A DNA stretch of 64,000 nucleotides from Gammaproteobacteria bacterium (GCA_024234895.1 JACKNJ010000005.1:62001-126000); one strand, 5' to 3'; shown: positions 45,325 to 54,633, numbered from the stretch's first letter. Numbers and translations are program-made. Notes: a model not told the origin generated them from the letters alone.

Positions 45325-46164
45325 ATGGAAGAGACCAAGATGCCCCTGTCGATCGCTCGCCTGGACAAGGACGTGATCCGCCGTCAGGTCAGCGATGCCT
45401 ACGCCCAGGTTGCGCGCGCGGAAACCGCCGGCGATTGTTGCGGGGTCGAGGCCAGTTGCTGCGGCGTGTCCGATGACGCGCAGATCAACACGCTGATCTC
45501 GACCCGCCTGGGTTACAGCGCGGCGGATCTGAGCCGCGTGCCGGAGGGCGCGGACATGGGGCTTGGTTGCGGCAATCCACGCGCGATCGCCTCGCTGCGA
45601 CCCGGTGAGACCGTGGTCGATCTGGGCAGCGGCGGTGGCTTCGATTGCTTCCTCGCCGCGGACGAGGTCGGCCCCGATGGCCGGGTGATCGGCATCGACA
45701 TGACGCCGGACATGATCTCCAAGGCGCGCGGCAACGCGGAGCGGGGCGGTTATGCGCAGGTCGAGTTCCGCCTCGGCGAGATCGAGCACCTGCCGATCGC
45801 CGACGGTACGGTCGACGTGATCATCTCCAACTGTGTGGTGAACCTCAGCCCGGACAAGCCACAGGTCTTCCGCGAGACCTTCCGGGTGCTGAAGCCGGGT
45901 GGCCGCCTCGCGATTTCCGACGTGGTCGCCACCGTGGAGATGCCGCCGGAGCTCAGGAATGACCCGCAGCTCTATGCGGGCTGCATGGCCGGGGCGTCGC
46001 TGATCGGCGAGCTGGAGGCCATGCTGATTGCCGCCGGTTATCGGGATGTCCGCATCGCCCCGAAGGACGAATCGCGCGAGTTCATCAAGGACTGGGCGCC
46101 GGGGCGCGGGGTCGAGGACTACGTGGTGTCGGCAACGATCGAGGCGCGCAAGCCATTGACCTGA
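45325..46164 (+). CDS. arsM: Arsenite S-adenosylmethyltransferase
   Basis: A methyltransferase of about 279 residues that methylates As(III) to volatile or less toxic species. SAM motif I is VVDLGSGGGFDCFLAADEVG. The ArsM-type thiol pattern includes DCCGVEASCCGVSDD near the N-terminus, GLGCGNP, the ISNCVVNLSPDK segment and the LYAGCMAGASL Cys. No arsR or other ars gene is next to it. An internal ATG at 45340 has the better ribosome binding site (GGAAGAG) and may be the true start. A strong terminator follows. Confidence 0.9.
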   Translation: MEETKMPLSIARLDKDVIRRQVSDAYAQVARAETAGDCCGVEASCCGVSDDAQINTLISTRLGYSAADLSRVPEGADMGLGCGNPRAIASLRPGETVVDLGSGGGFDCFLAADEVGPDGRVIGIDMTPDMISKARGNAERGGYAQVEFRLGEIEHLPIADGTVDVIISNCVVNLSPDKPQVFRETFRVLKPGGRLAISDVVATVEMPPELRNDPQLYAGCMAGASLIGELEAMLIAAGYRDVRIAPKDESREFIKDWAPGRGVEDYVVSATIEARKPLT

Positions 46165-46188
46165 GGTTGGCGCTGTTTCGTCGACATG

Positions 46189-46225
46189 AAAAAAGGCCGC
46201 CGGGCAAAACCCGGCGGCCTTTTTT
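46189..46225. terminator. Bidirectional terminator between arsM and rpiA
   Basis: AAAAAAGGCCGCCGGG pairs perfectly with CCCGGCGGCCTTTTTT around a CAAAA loop. It serves convergent arsM (plus) and rpiA (minus). Confidence 0.95.
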
Positions 46226-46244
46226 CGAACAGGACCGGCAGCGC

Positions 46245-46901
46245 TTACTGGATGGTCTTGATGCCGGTGTCGGTGCCGAGGATCAGCACGTCGGCCGGGC
46301 GGTTCGCGAAGATGCCGACGGTGACGATGCCGGGGATCTTGTTGAGTTCGTTCTCCAGCGCGACCGGGTCCATGATCTCCATGTCGTGCACGTCGAGGAT
46401 CACGTTGCCGTTGTCGGTGATGAAGCCCTCGCGCCAGACCGGGCGACCGCCGTGCTTGGCGAGCTCGCGGGCGACGAAGCTGCGCGCCATCGGGATGACC
46501 TCGATCGGCAGCGGGAACTTGCCCAGATACGGGACCAGCTTGGTGTCGTCGCAGATGCAGATGAACTTCTCGGAGGCGCCGGCGACGATCTTCTCGCGCG
46601 TCAGCGCGCCGCCGCCGCCCTTGATCAGGTGCAGGTGCTGGTTGGATTCGTCGGCGCCATCGACGTAGACGGACAGACCGCCAGTGGCGTTCAGGTCGTA
46701 GACGCGGATGCCGTGCGCCTTCATGCGCGCGGTGGAGGCCTCGGAGCTGGACACGGCGCCGTCGATCTTGCCCTTGATGCCGGCCAGGGCGTCGATGAAG
46801 TGATTCACCGTGGAGCCGGTGCCGACACCCACGATCATGTCCGCTTCGATATACTCGATCGCTGCCTCAGCGGCGCGTTTCTTCTTGTCGTCCTGCGACA
46901 T
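46245..46901 (-). CDS. rpiA: Ribose-5-phosphate isomerase A
   Basis: A 218-residue enzyme interconverting ribose 5-phosphate and ribulose 5-phosphate, used in the pentose phosphate and Calvin cycles. Active-site signatures are IVGVGTGSTVNHFIDAL, SSSEASTARMKAHGI, VYVDGADESN and LIKGGGGALTREKIVA. ATG 46901 is chosen since the N-terminal extension is absent in the family. It is divergent from ilvA with about 90 bp between, the rpiA-ilvA pairing known from gammaproteobacteria. Confidence 0.97.
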   Translation of the reverse strand: MSQDDKKKRAAEAAIEYIEADMIVGVGTGSTVNHFIDALAGIKGKIDGAVSSSEASTARMKAHGIRVYDLNATGGLSVYVDGADESNQHLHLIKGGGGALTREKIVAGASEKFICICDDTKLVPYLGKFPLPIEVIPMARSFVARELAKHGGRPVWREGFITDNGNVILDVHDMEIMDPVALENELNKIPGIVTVGIFANRPADVLILGTDTGIKTIQ

Positions 46902-46990
46902 GTGCTCTCTCCGAACAGGTCGATTGCGTAAAGAGTGAAACGCGCCACTATACCGGATAACGCTTGTTGTCGTCATTGCAGGGTCAGCGC

Positions 46991-48499
46991 GTGGAAAAGT
47001 ACGTCAAGAAGATACTCACCGCGCGCGTTTACGACGTCGCGCACGAAACCCCGCTCGATCCCGCCCCGATCCTGTCCGAACGCATCGGCAACGAGGTGCT
47101 GCTCAAGCGCGAAGACCTGCAACCGGTGTTCTCGTTCAAGCTGCGCGGCGCCTACAACAAGCTGTCGCTGCTCAGCCAGGCGGAGCGCGACGCGGGCGTG
47201 ATCGCGGCGTCGGCGGGCAACCACGCGCAGGGTGTCGCGCTGGCGGCGGGCAAGCTCGGCCTGAAGGCGACCATCGTGATGCCGAAGACCACGCCCGGCA
47301 TCAAGGTGAACGCGGTCAAGCGGCGCGGCGCGCGCGTGGTGCTCAACGGTGACTCCTACGACGAGGCCGCCAAGCACGCGCTGAAGGTCGCCGAAGAGCG
47401 CGGCATGACCTACATCCCGCCCTATGACGACCCGGACGTGATCGCCGGGCAGGGCACCGTGGGCATGGAGGTGCTGCGTCAGCGCAGCGGGCCGATCCAC
47501 GCGATCTTCGTGCCGGTCGGCGGTGGCGGTCTGTTGGCCGGCATCGCCGCCTACGTGAAATACCTGCGCCCGGAGATCAAGGTCATCGGCGTGGAACCGG
47601 AAGACGCCGCCTGTCTGGCTGCCGCCCTGAAGGTGGGTCGACGGGTGACGCTGCCGCAGGTTGGTCTGTTCGCCGATGGCGTCGCGGTCGCGCGCGTCGG
47701 CAAGGAGCCGTTCCGCATCGCCAGGCTGGCGGTCGATGAGGTCGTCACGGTGACCACCGACGAGATCTGCGCGGCCATCAAGGACGTGTTCGACGACACC
47801 CGCAGCATCGCCGAGCCGGCGGGCGCGCTGTCCGTGGCCGGCTTGAAGAAGTACGTGGCCCGGGAAGGCCTGCGTGGCGAGTGCCTGATCGCGATCGACA
47901 GCGGCGCGAACATGAATTTCGACCGCCTGCGCCATGTCGCCGAACGCGCCGAACTCGGCGAGCATCGCGAGGCGATCCTCGCGGTCACGATCCCGGAACG
48001 ACCGGGCAGCTTCCTCGACTTCCTGAACGCGATCGGCCGACGCGGCGTCACCGAGTTCAACTATCGATACAAGGATGCGGATCGCGCACACGTGTTTGCC
48101 GGCATCGAGTTGAGCGGCGGTCGCGAGGAGAAGCAGGAGATCATCGCCGCGCTGACGGCGCTGGATTATCCGGTCACCGACCTGACCGACAACGAGATGG
48201 CCAAGCTGCATGTCCGCTACATGGTCGGCGGCGCGGCCAGCGGCGTTACCGACGAGATCGTCTACCGCTTCGAGTTCCCGGAACGCCCCGGCGCGCTGCT
48301 GCGCTTCCTGGCGTCACTGGCGAAGGGCTGGAACATCTCGCTGTTCCATTACCGCAATCACGGTTCCGCGTACGGTCGCGTGCTGGTCGGTTTGCAGGTG
48401 CCGAAGGGCGAGCGCAAACGCTTCGAGGCATTCCTGACCAAGCTCGGTTACAGCTACTGGGACGAGACCGGGAATCCGGCTTACGAGCTGTTTCTCTGA
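46991..48499 (+). CDS. ilvA: Biosynthetic threonine ammonia-lyase
   Basis: A 502-residue PLP enzyme, first step of isoleucine synthesis (threonine to 2-oxobutanoate). The PLP Lys lies in FSFKLRGAYNKL (about residue 50). SAGNHAQGVA and PVGGGGLLAGIAAY bind PLP. Two ACT-like regulatory domains (about 325-500: LAVTIPERPGSFLDFLNAIG and YRFEFPERPGALLRFL) mark the isoleucine-inhibited biosynthetic type. GTG 46991, with AGGG seven bases upstream, aligns with the family N-terminus; the frame from 46964 is less likely. Confidence 0.96.
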   Translation: MEKYVKKILTARVYDVAHETPLDPAPILSERIGNEVLLKREDLQPVFSFKLRGAYNKLSLLSQAERDAGVIAASAGNHAQGVALAAGKLGLKATIVMPKTTPGIKVNAVKRRGARVVLNGDSYDEAAKHALKVAEERGMTYIPPYDDPDVIAGQGTVGMEVLRQRSGPIHAIFVPVGGGGLLAGIAAYVKYLRPEIKVIGVEPEDAACLAAALKVGRRVTLPQVGLFADGVAVARVGKEPFRIARLAVDEVVTVTTDEICAAIKDVFDDTRSIAEPAGALSVAGLKKYVAREGLRGECLIAIDSGANMNFDRLRHVAERAELGEHREAILAVTIPERPGSFLDFLNAIGRRGVTEFNYRYKDADRAHVFAGIELSGGREEKQEIIAALTALDYPVTDLTDNEMAKLHVRYMVGGAASGVTDEIVYRFEFPERPGALLRFLASLAKGWNISLFHYRNHGSAYGRVLVGLQVPKGERKRFEAFLTKLGYSYWDETGNPAYELFL

Positions 48500-48547
48500 C
48501 GTTCGGATTCCGCCCTGCCTGCTGCGGTCTGCCCCGAAGGGCGGATA

Positions 48548-49348
48548 TCAGACGCAGAACAGCCAGAGGATGCAGTCGCTGTTCTTGTCGGCGCCGGTCA
48601 CGACCGGGTGGTCAGGATAGTTCTGCTCGAGCACGCGGCGGGCATCCTTGGCGAGACCGTCGAGGCCGAGCTTGTCGTAGGCCTCGAACAGGATCGCGAC
48701 CGCCTCGGGCATGATCGGCGTGCCCTGGTAGTTCTCGATCACGTACTCGGCACGGTTGGCGGCGGCGACGTAGGCGCCACGCTTCATGTAGTAGCTGGCC
48801 GCCTTGATCTCGTAAGCCGCGACGTTGTTGCGCAGGAACAGCATGCGCGAGCGCGCGTCGGCGCTGTACTTGCTATCCGGAAAACGCCGCACCAGTTCCT
48901 GGAAATCGAAGAAGGATTCCTTGGAAGCGCCCTGGTCGCGTTCGCTCTTGTCCTGCGGCAACCAGCGTTCGAAGAAGCTCTGATCACGGCTGAAGTTGAC
49001 GACGCCCTTCATGTAGTAGGCGTAATCGACGTGCGGGTGCTGCGGGTTGTTGCGGATGAAACGATCGAGCGCGGCCAGCGCGGCATCGGGTTCGTTGTCC
49101 TTGTAATGGGCGTAGGCGATATCGACCTGGGCCTGCTGCGCGAAATGACCGAAGGGGAAGCGCGCCATCAGGCTGTCGTAGTACTCGACGGCGGTCGTGT
49201 AATCGCCGTCGTTCAGCGCTTCCTTGGCTTCCGCGTAGAATTTGCTCGCCGACCAGTCGGCGGTCTCGTCGATCTTGTCCGGAAGCAGGCCGCAACCTTG
49301 CAGGAGGGCGGTGGCGAGAAGGACGGTCACGAGCAGAACGGGGCGCAT
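48548..49348 (-). CDS. bamD: Outer membrane assembly lipoprotein BamD
   Basis: A 266-residue TPR-type lipoprotein of the BAM complex that inserts beta-barrel proteins. Signal peptide and lipobox LLQGC (Cys about 19). The TPR-like repeats carry the family's AEYYDSLMARFPFGHFAQQA, YKDNEPDAALAALDRFIRNNP and FQELVRRFPDSKYSADA segments. It is divergent from rluD with 49 bp between, the conserved yfiO-rluD layout. Confidence 0.96.
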   Translation of the reverse strand: MRPVLLVTVLLATALLQGCGLLPDKIDETADWSASKFYAEAKEALNDGDYTTAVEYYDSLMARFPFGHFAQQAQVDIAYAHYKDNEPDAALAALDRFIRNNPQHPHVDYAYYMKGVVNFSRDQSFFERWLPQDKSERDQGASKESFFDFQELVRRFPDSKYSADARSRMLFLRNNVAAYEIKAASYYMKRGAYVAAANRAEYVIENYQGTPIMPEAVAILFEAYDKLGLDGLAKDARRVLEQNYPDHPVVTGADKNSDCILWLFCV

Positions 49349-49397
49349 GTTCAGCGGCTCCACTTTGATAACGAGCAATCCGGCGCATTCTGTATCC

Positions 49398-50405
49398 ATG
49401 CCTCTTGATAAGCAAACCTCGACAACGGCTGATGACGCCGACGATGAAGCCATTTTCGAAATGGTTCCTTTCGAACGTTCCGGTGACCGGCTCGATCAGG
49501 TTCTGGTCGAACTGTTCCCGGATTATTCGCGCAGCCGCCTGCAAACCTGGGTCAAATCCGGGGAGATCACCGTCGACGGCGCGCTGCGCAAACCGCGCGA
49601 CAAGATGTTGGGCGGCGAGACCGTGCGTCTGGTCGTGCCGGAACCCGAACCCGACCCGATGCAGGCCCAGCCGGTCCCGCTCAACATCGTCTACGAGGAC
49701 GATGCCCTGCTGGTCATCGACAAGCCGATCGGGCTGGTCGTGCACCCGGCGGCGGGTAATCCCGACGGCACGCTGATGAACGGCCTGCTGCATCACGCGC
49801 CGGAGCTGGCGGCGGTGCCGCGCGCCGGCATCGTGCATCGCCTGGACAAGGACACCAGTGGTCTGCTGGTGGTCGCGCGGACGCTCGCCGCGCACAAGAA
49901 CCTGGTCGAGCAGTTGCAGGAGCGCACGGTCAGCCGCGAATACCTGGCGGTGGTCAACGGCACGCTGGTCGCCGGCGGCACTGTCGACGAGCCCATCGAC
50001 CGGCATCCGGTCGATCGCAAGCGCATGGCCGTGCGCCACAACGGGCGGGAGGCGATCACCCACTTTCGCGTCGACGAACGCTTCCGCGCGCACACGGCGT
50101 TGCGGGTGAAACTGGAGACGGGCCGCACCCATCAGATCCGCGTGCACATGGCGCATCTGAAGCATCCGCTGGTGGGTGATCCGGTCTATGGCGGGCGTCT
50201 GCGCACGCCGCCGGATTCGTCGCCGGAATTCATCGAGGCGCTGCGCCGCTTTCCGCGCCAGGCGCTGCACGCGGTCGCGCTCGGGCTGGTGCATCCGCTG
50301 ACCGGCGAGGAGTGCCGGTGGGAGTCACCGATCCCGGACGACATCCAGGCATTGCTGGCCGCGATGCGCGTCGATCGCGACACGCACGAGACATCCGCCA
50401 GCTGA
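49398..50405 (+). CDS. rluD: Ribosomal large subunit pseudouridine synthase D
   Basis: A 335-residue enzyme that makes pseudouridines in helix 69 of 23S rRNA. An S4-like domain (RLDQVLVELFPDYSRSRLQTW) precedes the catalytic domain, whose RluA-family motif HRLDKDTSGLLVVA contains the catalytic Asp (about residue 152). GRTHQIRVHMAHLKHPLVGD is the other hallmark. ATG 49398 is chosen; the ORF start at 49242 overlaps bamD. pgeF, which usually follows directly, is displaced by a minus-strand insertion. Confidence 0.96.
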   Translation: MPLDKQTSTTADDADDEAIFEMVPFERSGDRLDQVLVELFPDYSRSRLQTWVKSGEITVDGALRKPRDKMLGGETVRLVVPEPEPDPMQAQPVPLNIVYEDDALLVIDKPIGLVVHPAAGNPDGTLMNGLLHHAPELAAVPRAGIVHRLDKDTSGLLVVARTLAAHKNLVEQLQERTVSREYLAVVNGTLVAGGTVDEPIDRHPVDRKRMAVRHNGREAITHFRVDERFRAHTALRVKLETGRTHQIRVHMAHLKHPLVGDPVYGGRLRTPPDSSPEFIEALRRFPRQALHAVALGLVHPLTGEECRWESPIPDDIQALLAAMRVDRDTHETSAS

Positions 50406-50417
50406 GTCAGGGGCGAC

Positions 50418-51140
50418 TCAGTTCCGCCTCTGCCACGAAAGACCCGCGAGGCCGATCGCGAGCAGGGCCATCATGGCCGGTGCCGGGACCGCCGCCTCGG
50501 CGTAGGTGATGATCAGTTCCGGGCGGAAACTGGCATCGAGCGTGTAGTCGGAGGCCGCGATGTAGTGATCCGCGCCGGAGAAGCCGTAGGTGGTCGCCAT
50601 GTAGTAGGCGAAACCGTTATTCACCAGCGAACCGCTTACCCATGCGGTCACCAGATCGGTCAGGTCGAGTGACGTGGTGGCGACCGACGCCGAGATCGCG
50701 GACGAATAGGTGAGCGAGTTCCGGTTCAGGACATCGGTCATCGTGTAGGCGGTGCCCAGGGTGGGCGGATTGCTCCAGGTGGCGGTGTGTTCGTCCCAGC
50801 CGGAGGTCACCTCGGTGAGGGTGAAGTAGGTCAGCTGTAGTGGCCAGGACGCGCCATGCACCACGTGATGCAGGATCAGTTCGGCATTGGTGATGGAGGT
50901 GCCGGACCCCAGCGCACCCAGATCGAACTGGTAGTAGCCGCGACTGTTCCAGCTGCCACTGTTGTGTTGGGTCCAATGCTGTACGGCCCCGGACATGTCG
51001 GTGTTGGTGTAACCCGAACGACTCCAGGCGAAGGTGTCCTTGCCCTCACCGGGGCCGGGTTGAAGGTGGAGCACCGCAGCCTCGACCGGCATTCCGAGGG
51101 TGGCGGCCAGCAGGCCGATGGCGAGGAAATATCTGAACAT
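50418..51140 (-). CDS. Secreted DNRLRE-domain protein with PEP-CTERM-like sorting signal
   Basis: A 240-residue protein. The N-terminus is a signal peptide (FRYFLAIGLLAATLGMPVEA). The body is a beta-rich DNRLRE/TGF-type carbohydrate-associated module (VLHLQPGPGEGKDTFAW, SITNAELILHHV, TSGWDEHTATWSNPPTLG, SLDLTDLVTAWVSG). The C-terminus has the tripartite sorting form: a VPAPA motif, hydrophobic AMMALLAIGLAGLSW, and the basic end QRRN. PEP-CTERM signals of this kind are processed by exosortases in biofilm-forming bacteria. No exosortase is in the window. It interrupts the rluD-pgeF neighbourhood. Confidence 0.85.
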   Translation of the reverse strand: MFRYFLAIGLLAATLGMPVEAAVLHLQPGPGEGKDTFAWSRSGYTNTDMSGAVQHWTQHNSGSWNSRGYYQFDLGALGSGTSITNAELILHHVVHGASWPLQLTYFTLTEVTSGWDEHTATWSNPPTLGTAYTMTDVLNRNSLTYSSAISASVATTSLDLTDLVTAWVSGSLVNNGFAYYMATTYGFSGADHYIAASDYTLDASFRPELIITYAEAAVPAPAMMALLAIGLAGLSWQRRN

Positions 51141-51366
51141 GGAGGCCTCCTCGTGGATTCGGCACGGCGATGCCCGGATGTCCCGGACATCAGCACCGTG
51201 ATCGCGATCTCATTCCATTCCACGCCTTCGTTCCGCCACGCGCCTTGAGAATTGGCAGTTGAGGGGCGATCGTGCCCGGCATCCGGATTTCATCCTTCCG
51301 CGAGTGGCGCACGTTGTTCGCGGATCGGGGAGAATCGGCCCCTGGACCCTGTGCGAGTGCGACGAC

Positions 51367-52116
51367 ATGACGATTGAGTGGCTGACGCCTGACTGGCCGG
51401 CACCGCCGAATGTGCGGGCGGGCACCACGCTACGCTCCGGCGGTGTGAGTGTCGGCCCGTTCGTGAGCCTGAACCTGGCCGCGCACGTCGACGACGCCCC
51501 GGCGGCGGTGGCGACGAACCGCGCGCGTCTGACCACCGAACTGGCGCTGCCGGAATCGCCGGAGTGGCTGAGCCAGGTGCACGGCGTTCATGTGCACCGC
51601 CTCGAGGGCACGCGGGCCGACGAGCCCGTACCGGCGGACGCGGTCTGGTCGGACCGTCCCGGGCGGGTCTGCGCGGTGCTGACGGCGGACTGCCTGCCGG
51701 TGTTGTTCTGTGACCGGGACGCGACTCGCGTCGCCGCCGCGCATGCCGGCTGGCGTGGCTTGGCGGCCGGTGTGCTGGAAGCGACGGTGGCCGCGATGGG
51801 CGGCGATCCGGCGGCGGTTCTGGCCTGGCTGGGACCGGCGATCGGTCCGCAAGCCTTCGAGGTCGGCGAGGAGGTGCGCGCGCGCTTCATTGCCGATCAT
51901 CCTGTCGCCGCCGCCGCGTTCGTGCCGTCACCCGCCGGCCGCTGGCTCGCGGACATCTATGCGCTCGCCCGCATCCGCCTGGCCGCGGTCGGTGTGACCG
52001 CCGTGTACGGTGGCGGCGAATGCACCTTCACGGACGCGGATCGCTTTTATTCCTACCGGCGCGAACCGCGCACCGGGCGCATGGCCAGCTTGATCTATAT
52101 TGCGCCGAGCCCATAA
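51367..52116 (+). CDS. pgeF: Peptidoglycan editing factor PgeF (YfiH, laccase-domain)
   Basis: A 249-residue protein of the YfiH/DUF152 family, which cleaves misincorporated L-Ser from UDP-MurNAc precursors and also shows polyphenol oxidase or purine nucleoside activity in some members. The metal/active-site pattern is ADCLPVLFCD (Cys), AAAHAGWRGLAAGVLEA (His) and GPAIGPQAFEVGEEV, with the earlier LSQVHGVHVHRL His. ATG 51367 fits the family length. Confidence 0.94.
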   Translation: MTIEWLTPDWPAPPNVRAGTTLRSGGVSVGPFVSLNLAAHVDDAPAAVATNRARLTTELALPESPEWLSQVHGVHVHRLEGTRADEPVPADAVWSDRPGRVCAVLTADCLPVLFCDRDATRVAAAHAGWRGLAAGVLEATVAAMGGDPAAVLAWLGPAIGPQAFEVGEEVRARFIADHPVAAAAFVPSPAGRWLADIYALARIRLAAVGVTAVYGGGECTFTDADRFYSYRREPRTGRMASLIYIAPSP

Positions 52117-52146
52117 CCAGAACTTATCGACACGCGAGGCCCCATC

Positions 52147-52668
52147 ATGCAGCACTGGTACATGTTGACCCTGGTCGGTCACGACCAACCCGGCATCGTC
52201 GCGCGCGTGACCGATGCGCTGTTCAAGGCCGGCGCGAACCTTGGCGAGGCCTCGATGATGCGTCTCGGCGGCGAATTCACGATCATGCTGCGGGCGCGCT
52301 ACGACGAGGGTGTCGATGGGCTGCGTGAACACCTCGCGCCGGTCGCCAACGCGATGGGGCTGCACCTGCACGTCGATGTCTGCGACGGCGAACCGCAGGG
52401 CCAGGCGGAGCCGAACGTGCGCATCTCCGTGTCCGGCGCGGATCGTCCCGGCATCGTCAGCGAGGTCACCGGCGCGCTGGCCGAGGCGGGTTTCAATATC
52501 CTCGAACTGGAGTCCGACGTGGCCGGCAGCGACGCCTCGCCGATCTATCTGATCCACATCGAGGGCGAGGCTCGCCAGGGCGAGGAGGCGCTGGAGGCCG
52601 CGCTTGCGCCGCTGCGCGAGAAGGGCATCGACGTCAGCATGCAAGCCATCGACATCATGGTCGGCTGA
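52147..52668 (+). CDS. gcvR: GcvR-like protein with two ACT domains
   Basis: A 173-residue protein made of two ACT domains (MLTLVGHDQPGIVARVTDALF and VSGADRPGIVSEVTGALAEAGFNI). In Escherichia coli, GcvR binds GcvA and glycine to repress the gcv operon. Here a glycine riboswitch already controls gcvT, and no gcvA is visible, so the role may differ. It ends 12 bp before def and probably shares a transcript with it. Confidence 0.82.
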   Translation: MQHWYMLTLVGHDQPGIVARVTDALFKAGANLGEASMMRLGGEFTIMLRARYDEGVDGLREHLAPVANAMGLHLHVDVCDGEPQGQAEPNVRISVSGADRPGIVSEVTGALAEAGFNILELESDVAGSDASPIYLIHIEGEARQGEEALEAALAPLREKGIDVSMQAIDIMVG

Positions 52669-52680
52669 CGGGGCGGGTCG

Positions 52681-53196
52681 ATGGCGATTCTTGAGATTCT
52701 CAAATACCCCGATCCGCGCCTGAAGCAGGAATCGGTCGAGGTCGAGACCTTCGACGACGAACTGCAACGCTTCCTCGACGACCTGGAGGAGACGATGGGC
52801 GACGGCCCCGGCGCGGTCGGCATCGCGGCGCCGCAGGTCGGTCGCTTTGAGCGCATCGCGATCGTCGACGTGTCGAGCAAGCCGAAGCTGCTCAATCACG
52901 GACGCATGTTCCTGATCAACCCGGAGATCGTCGAATGGGACGGCCTCGCGGTCGGTCGGGAAGGCTGTCTGTCGGTGCCGGATTACACCGGCAACGTGGT
53001 CCGCGCGGAGCGCATCAAGCTGCGTTACCGGGACCGCGACGGCAACGAGATCGAGATCGAGACCGAGGGCTACGAGGCCCGCGCGGTGCAGCACGAAATG
53101 GATCACCTCGACGGCATGCTGTTCGTCGATCGCGTGGTCAGTCGCCGTCACGATCTGTTCCGGCGCAAGCACTACAAGCAGCCCGGGGAGCGCTGA
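52681..53196 (+). CDS. def: Peptide deformylase
   Basis: A 171-residue metalloenzyme that removes the formyl group from nascent proteins. Its three motifs are GIAAPQVG (about residue 46), EGCLS (about 98) and HEMDHLDG (about 138-145), which give the Cys and two His metal ligands and the catalytic Glu. There is no fmt next to it, unlike many genomes. The photolyase gene continues in the same frame after its stop. Confidence 0.96.
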   Translation: MAILEILKYPDPRLKQESVEVETFDDELQRFLDDLEETMGDGPGAVGIAAPQVGRFERIAIVDVSSKPKLLNHGRMFLINPEIVEWDGLAVGREGCLSVPDYTGNVVRAERIKLRYRDRDGNEIEIETEGYEARAVQHEMDHLDGMLFVDRVVSRRHDLFRRKHYKQPGER

Positions 53197-53199
53197 CCC

Positions 53200-54633
53200 C
53201 TGGCAAACAACGCACTGGTCTGGTTCCGGCGCGATCTGCGCCGGGCCGACAATCCCGCGCTGCTGGCCGCGTCCGATTGGGCGCGAGAGCAGGGCGGTCG
53301 GTTGCTGGCGGTCTACATCGATGACCAGCCGGGCGCCTGGACGGAGGGTGCCGCCAGCCGCTGGTGGCTGCATCATTCCCTGGCCGCGTTCGCGGCGTCG
53401 CTGAACGCGCTCGGCAACGGCCTGCATCTGTGCCGGGGCGTCGCGCTGTCCGAACTGCGGGCGCTGATCGATGCCGCCGACATCGGTGCGGTGTTCTGGA
53501 ACCGGCTGTACGAGCCGGAGCTGATCGAGCGCGACCGGACGATCAAGAGCGCGCTCCGGGATGCGGGCGTGGCGGTCGAATCCTTCAACGGCGGGCTGCT
53601 CAACGAGCCGTGGGAGCTGCGCACCAAGTCCGGTGGCCCGTACAAGGTGTTCACGCCGTTCTCGAAGGCGCAGCGCGAGTTCGTCGTCGCCGAACCCTTG
53701 CCATCGCCGGCTGCGTTGCCGCCGCCACCCGAACTGACCCAAGGCCTGGCGCTGGCTGACCTCCGCCTGCTGCCGACGCTCCCCTGGGATGCGGGCTTCA
53801 TCGAGACCTGGAAGCCCGGCGAATCGAGCGCGATGGCGATGCTGGACGATTTCGCCGACGGCCCGGTGGCACGCTATCAGGCCGAGCGCGACCTCCCTGC
53901 GCGGCCCGCGACCTCGCGCCTGTCAGCGGCGCTGCACTTCGGCGAGATCAGCCCGCGTCAGGCCTGGCACGCCGCACAGTCCGCGCAGGGCGAGGCGGCG
54001 GAACCGTGGCTGCGACAGATCCAGTGGCGCGAGTTCGCGCATCACCTGTTGTTCCATTTTCCGCACACCGCCACCGAACCGCTCAATCCCGCCTACGCCA
54101 GCTTTCCGTGGCGCGACGACTACGCCGCCGATCTGGCCGCCTGGCAACGTGGGCAAACCGGCATCCCGATTGTCGACGCCGGCATGCGCGAGCTGTGGCA
54201 CACGGGCTGGATGCACAACCGCGTGCGCATGCTGGTCGCCTCGCTGCTGACCAAGAACCTGCTGATCCCGTGGCAGGAGGGCGCGCGCTGGTTCTGGGAC
54301 ACGCTGGTCGATGCCGATCTGCCCAACAACACGCTGGGCTGGCAATGGACCGCCGGTTGCGGCGCGGATGCGGCGCCGTACTTCCGCATCTTCAATCCGG
54401 TCACGCAGGGCGAGAAATTCGACCCCGACGGGCGCTATGTGCGCCGCTGGCTGCCGGAATTGAAACGCCTGCCGGACAAGTGGCTGCACAAGCCCTGGCA
54501 GGCGCCCGCCGAGATATTGCGGGGCAGCGGGGTGAGCCTCGGCGCGAGTTATCCGGCGCCGATCGTCGACCTCGCCGAAAGCCGCCAGATCGCACTCGAC
54601 CTGTGGGCCAACGAAGTGCGCGGCAGGCACTGA
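53200..54633 (+). CDS. phrB: Deoxyribodipyrimidine photolyase, apparent CTG start
   Basis: About 477 residues; repairs cyclobutane pyrimidine dimers with FADH- and light. The antenna domain begins NALVWFRRDLRRADNPAL. FAD-domain blocks include LHFGEISPRQAWHA, WREFAHHLLFHFPH, GMRELWHTGWMHNRVRM, NNTLGWQWTAGCGADAAPYFRIF and FNPVTQGEKFDPDG. No ATG, GTG or TTG lies between the def TGA (53194-53196) and codon 53302, yet the N-terminal strand coded before 53302 is essential to the fold. CTG 53200 has GGGGAG at 53185-53190, about nine bases upstream, and is the best start. Read-through of the def stop is the alternative. Confidence 0.9.
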   Translation: MANNALVWFRRDLRRADNPALLAASDWAREQGGRLLAVYIDDQPGAWTEGAASRWWLHHSLAAFAASLNALGNGLHLCRGVALSELRALIDAADIGAVFWNRLYEPELIERDRTIKSALRDAGVAVESFNGGLLNEPWELRTKSGGPYKVFTPFSKAQREFVVAEPLPSPAALPPPPELTQGLALADLRLLPTLPWDAGFIETWKPGESSAMAMLDDFADGPVARYQAERDLPARPATSRLSAALHFGEISPRQAWHAAQSAQGEAAEPWLRQIQWREFAHHLLFHFPHTATEPLNPAYASFPWRDDYAADLAAWQRGQTGIPIVDAGMRELWHTGWMHNRVRMLVASLLTKNLLIPWQEGARWFWDTLVDADLPNNTLGWQWTAGCGADAAPYFRIFNPVTQGEKFDPDGRYVRRWLPELKRLPDKWLHKPWQAPAEILRGSGVSLGASYPAPIVDLAESRQIALDLWANEVRGRH

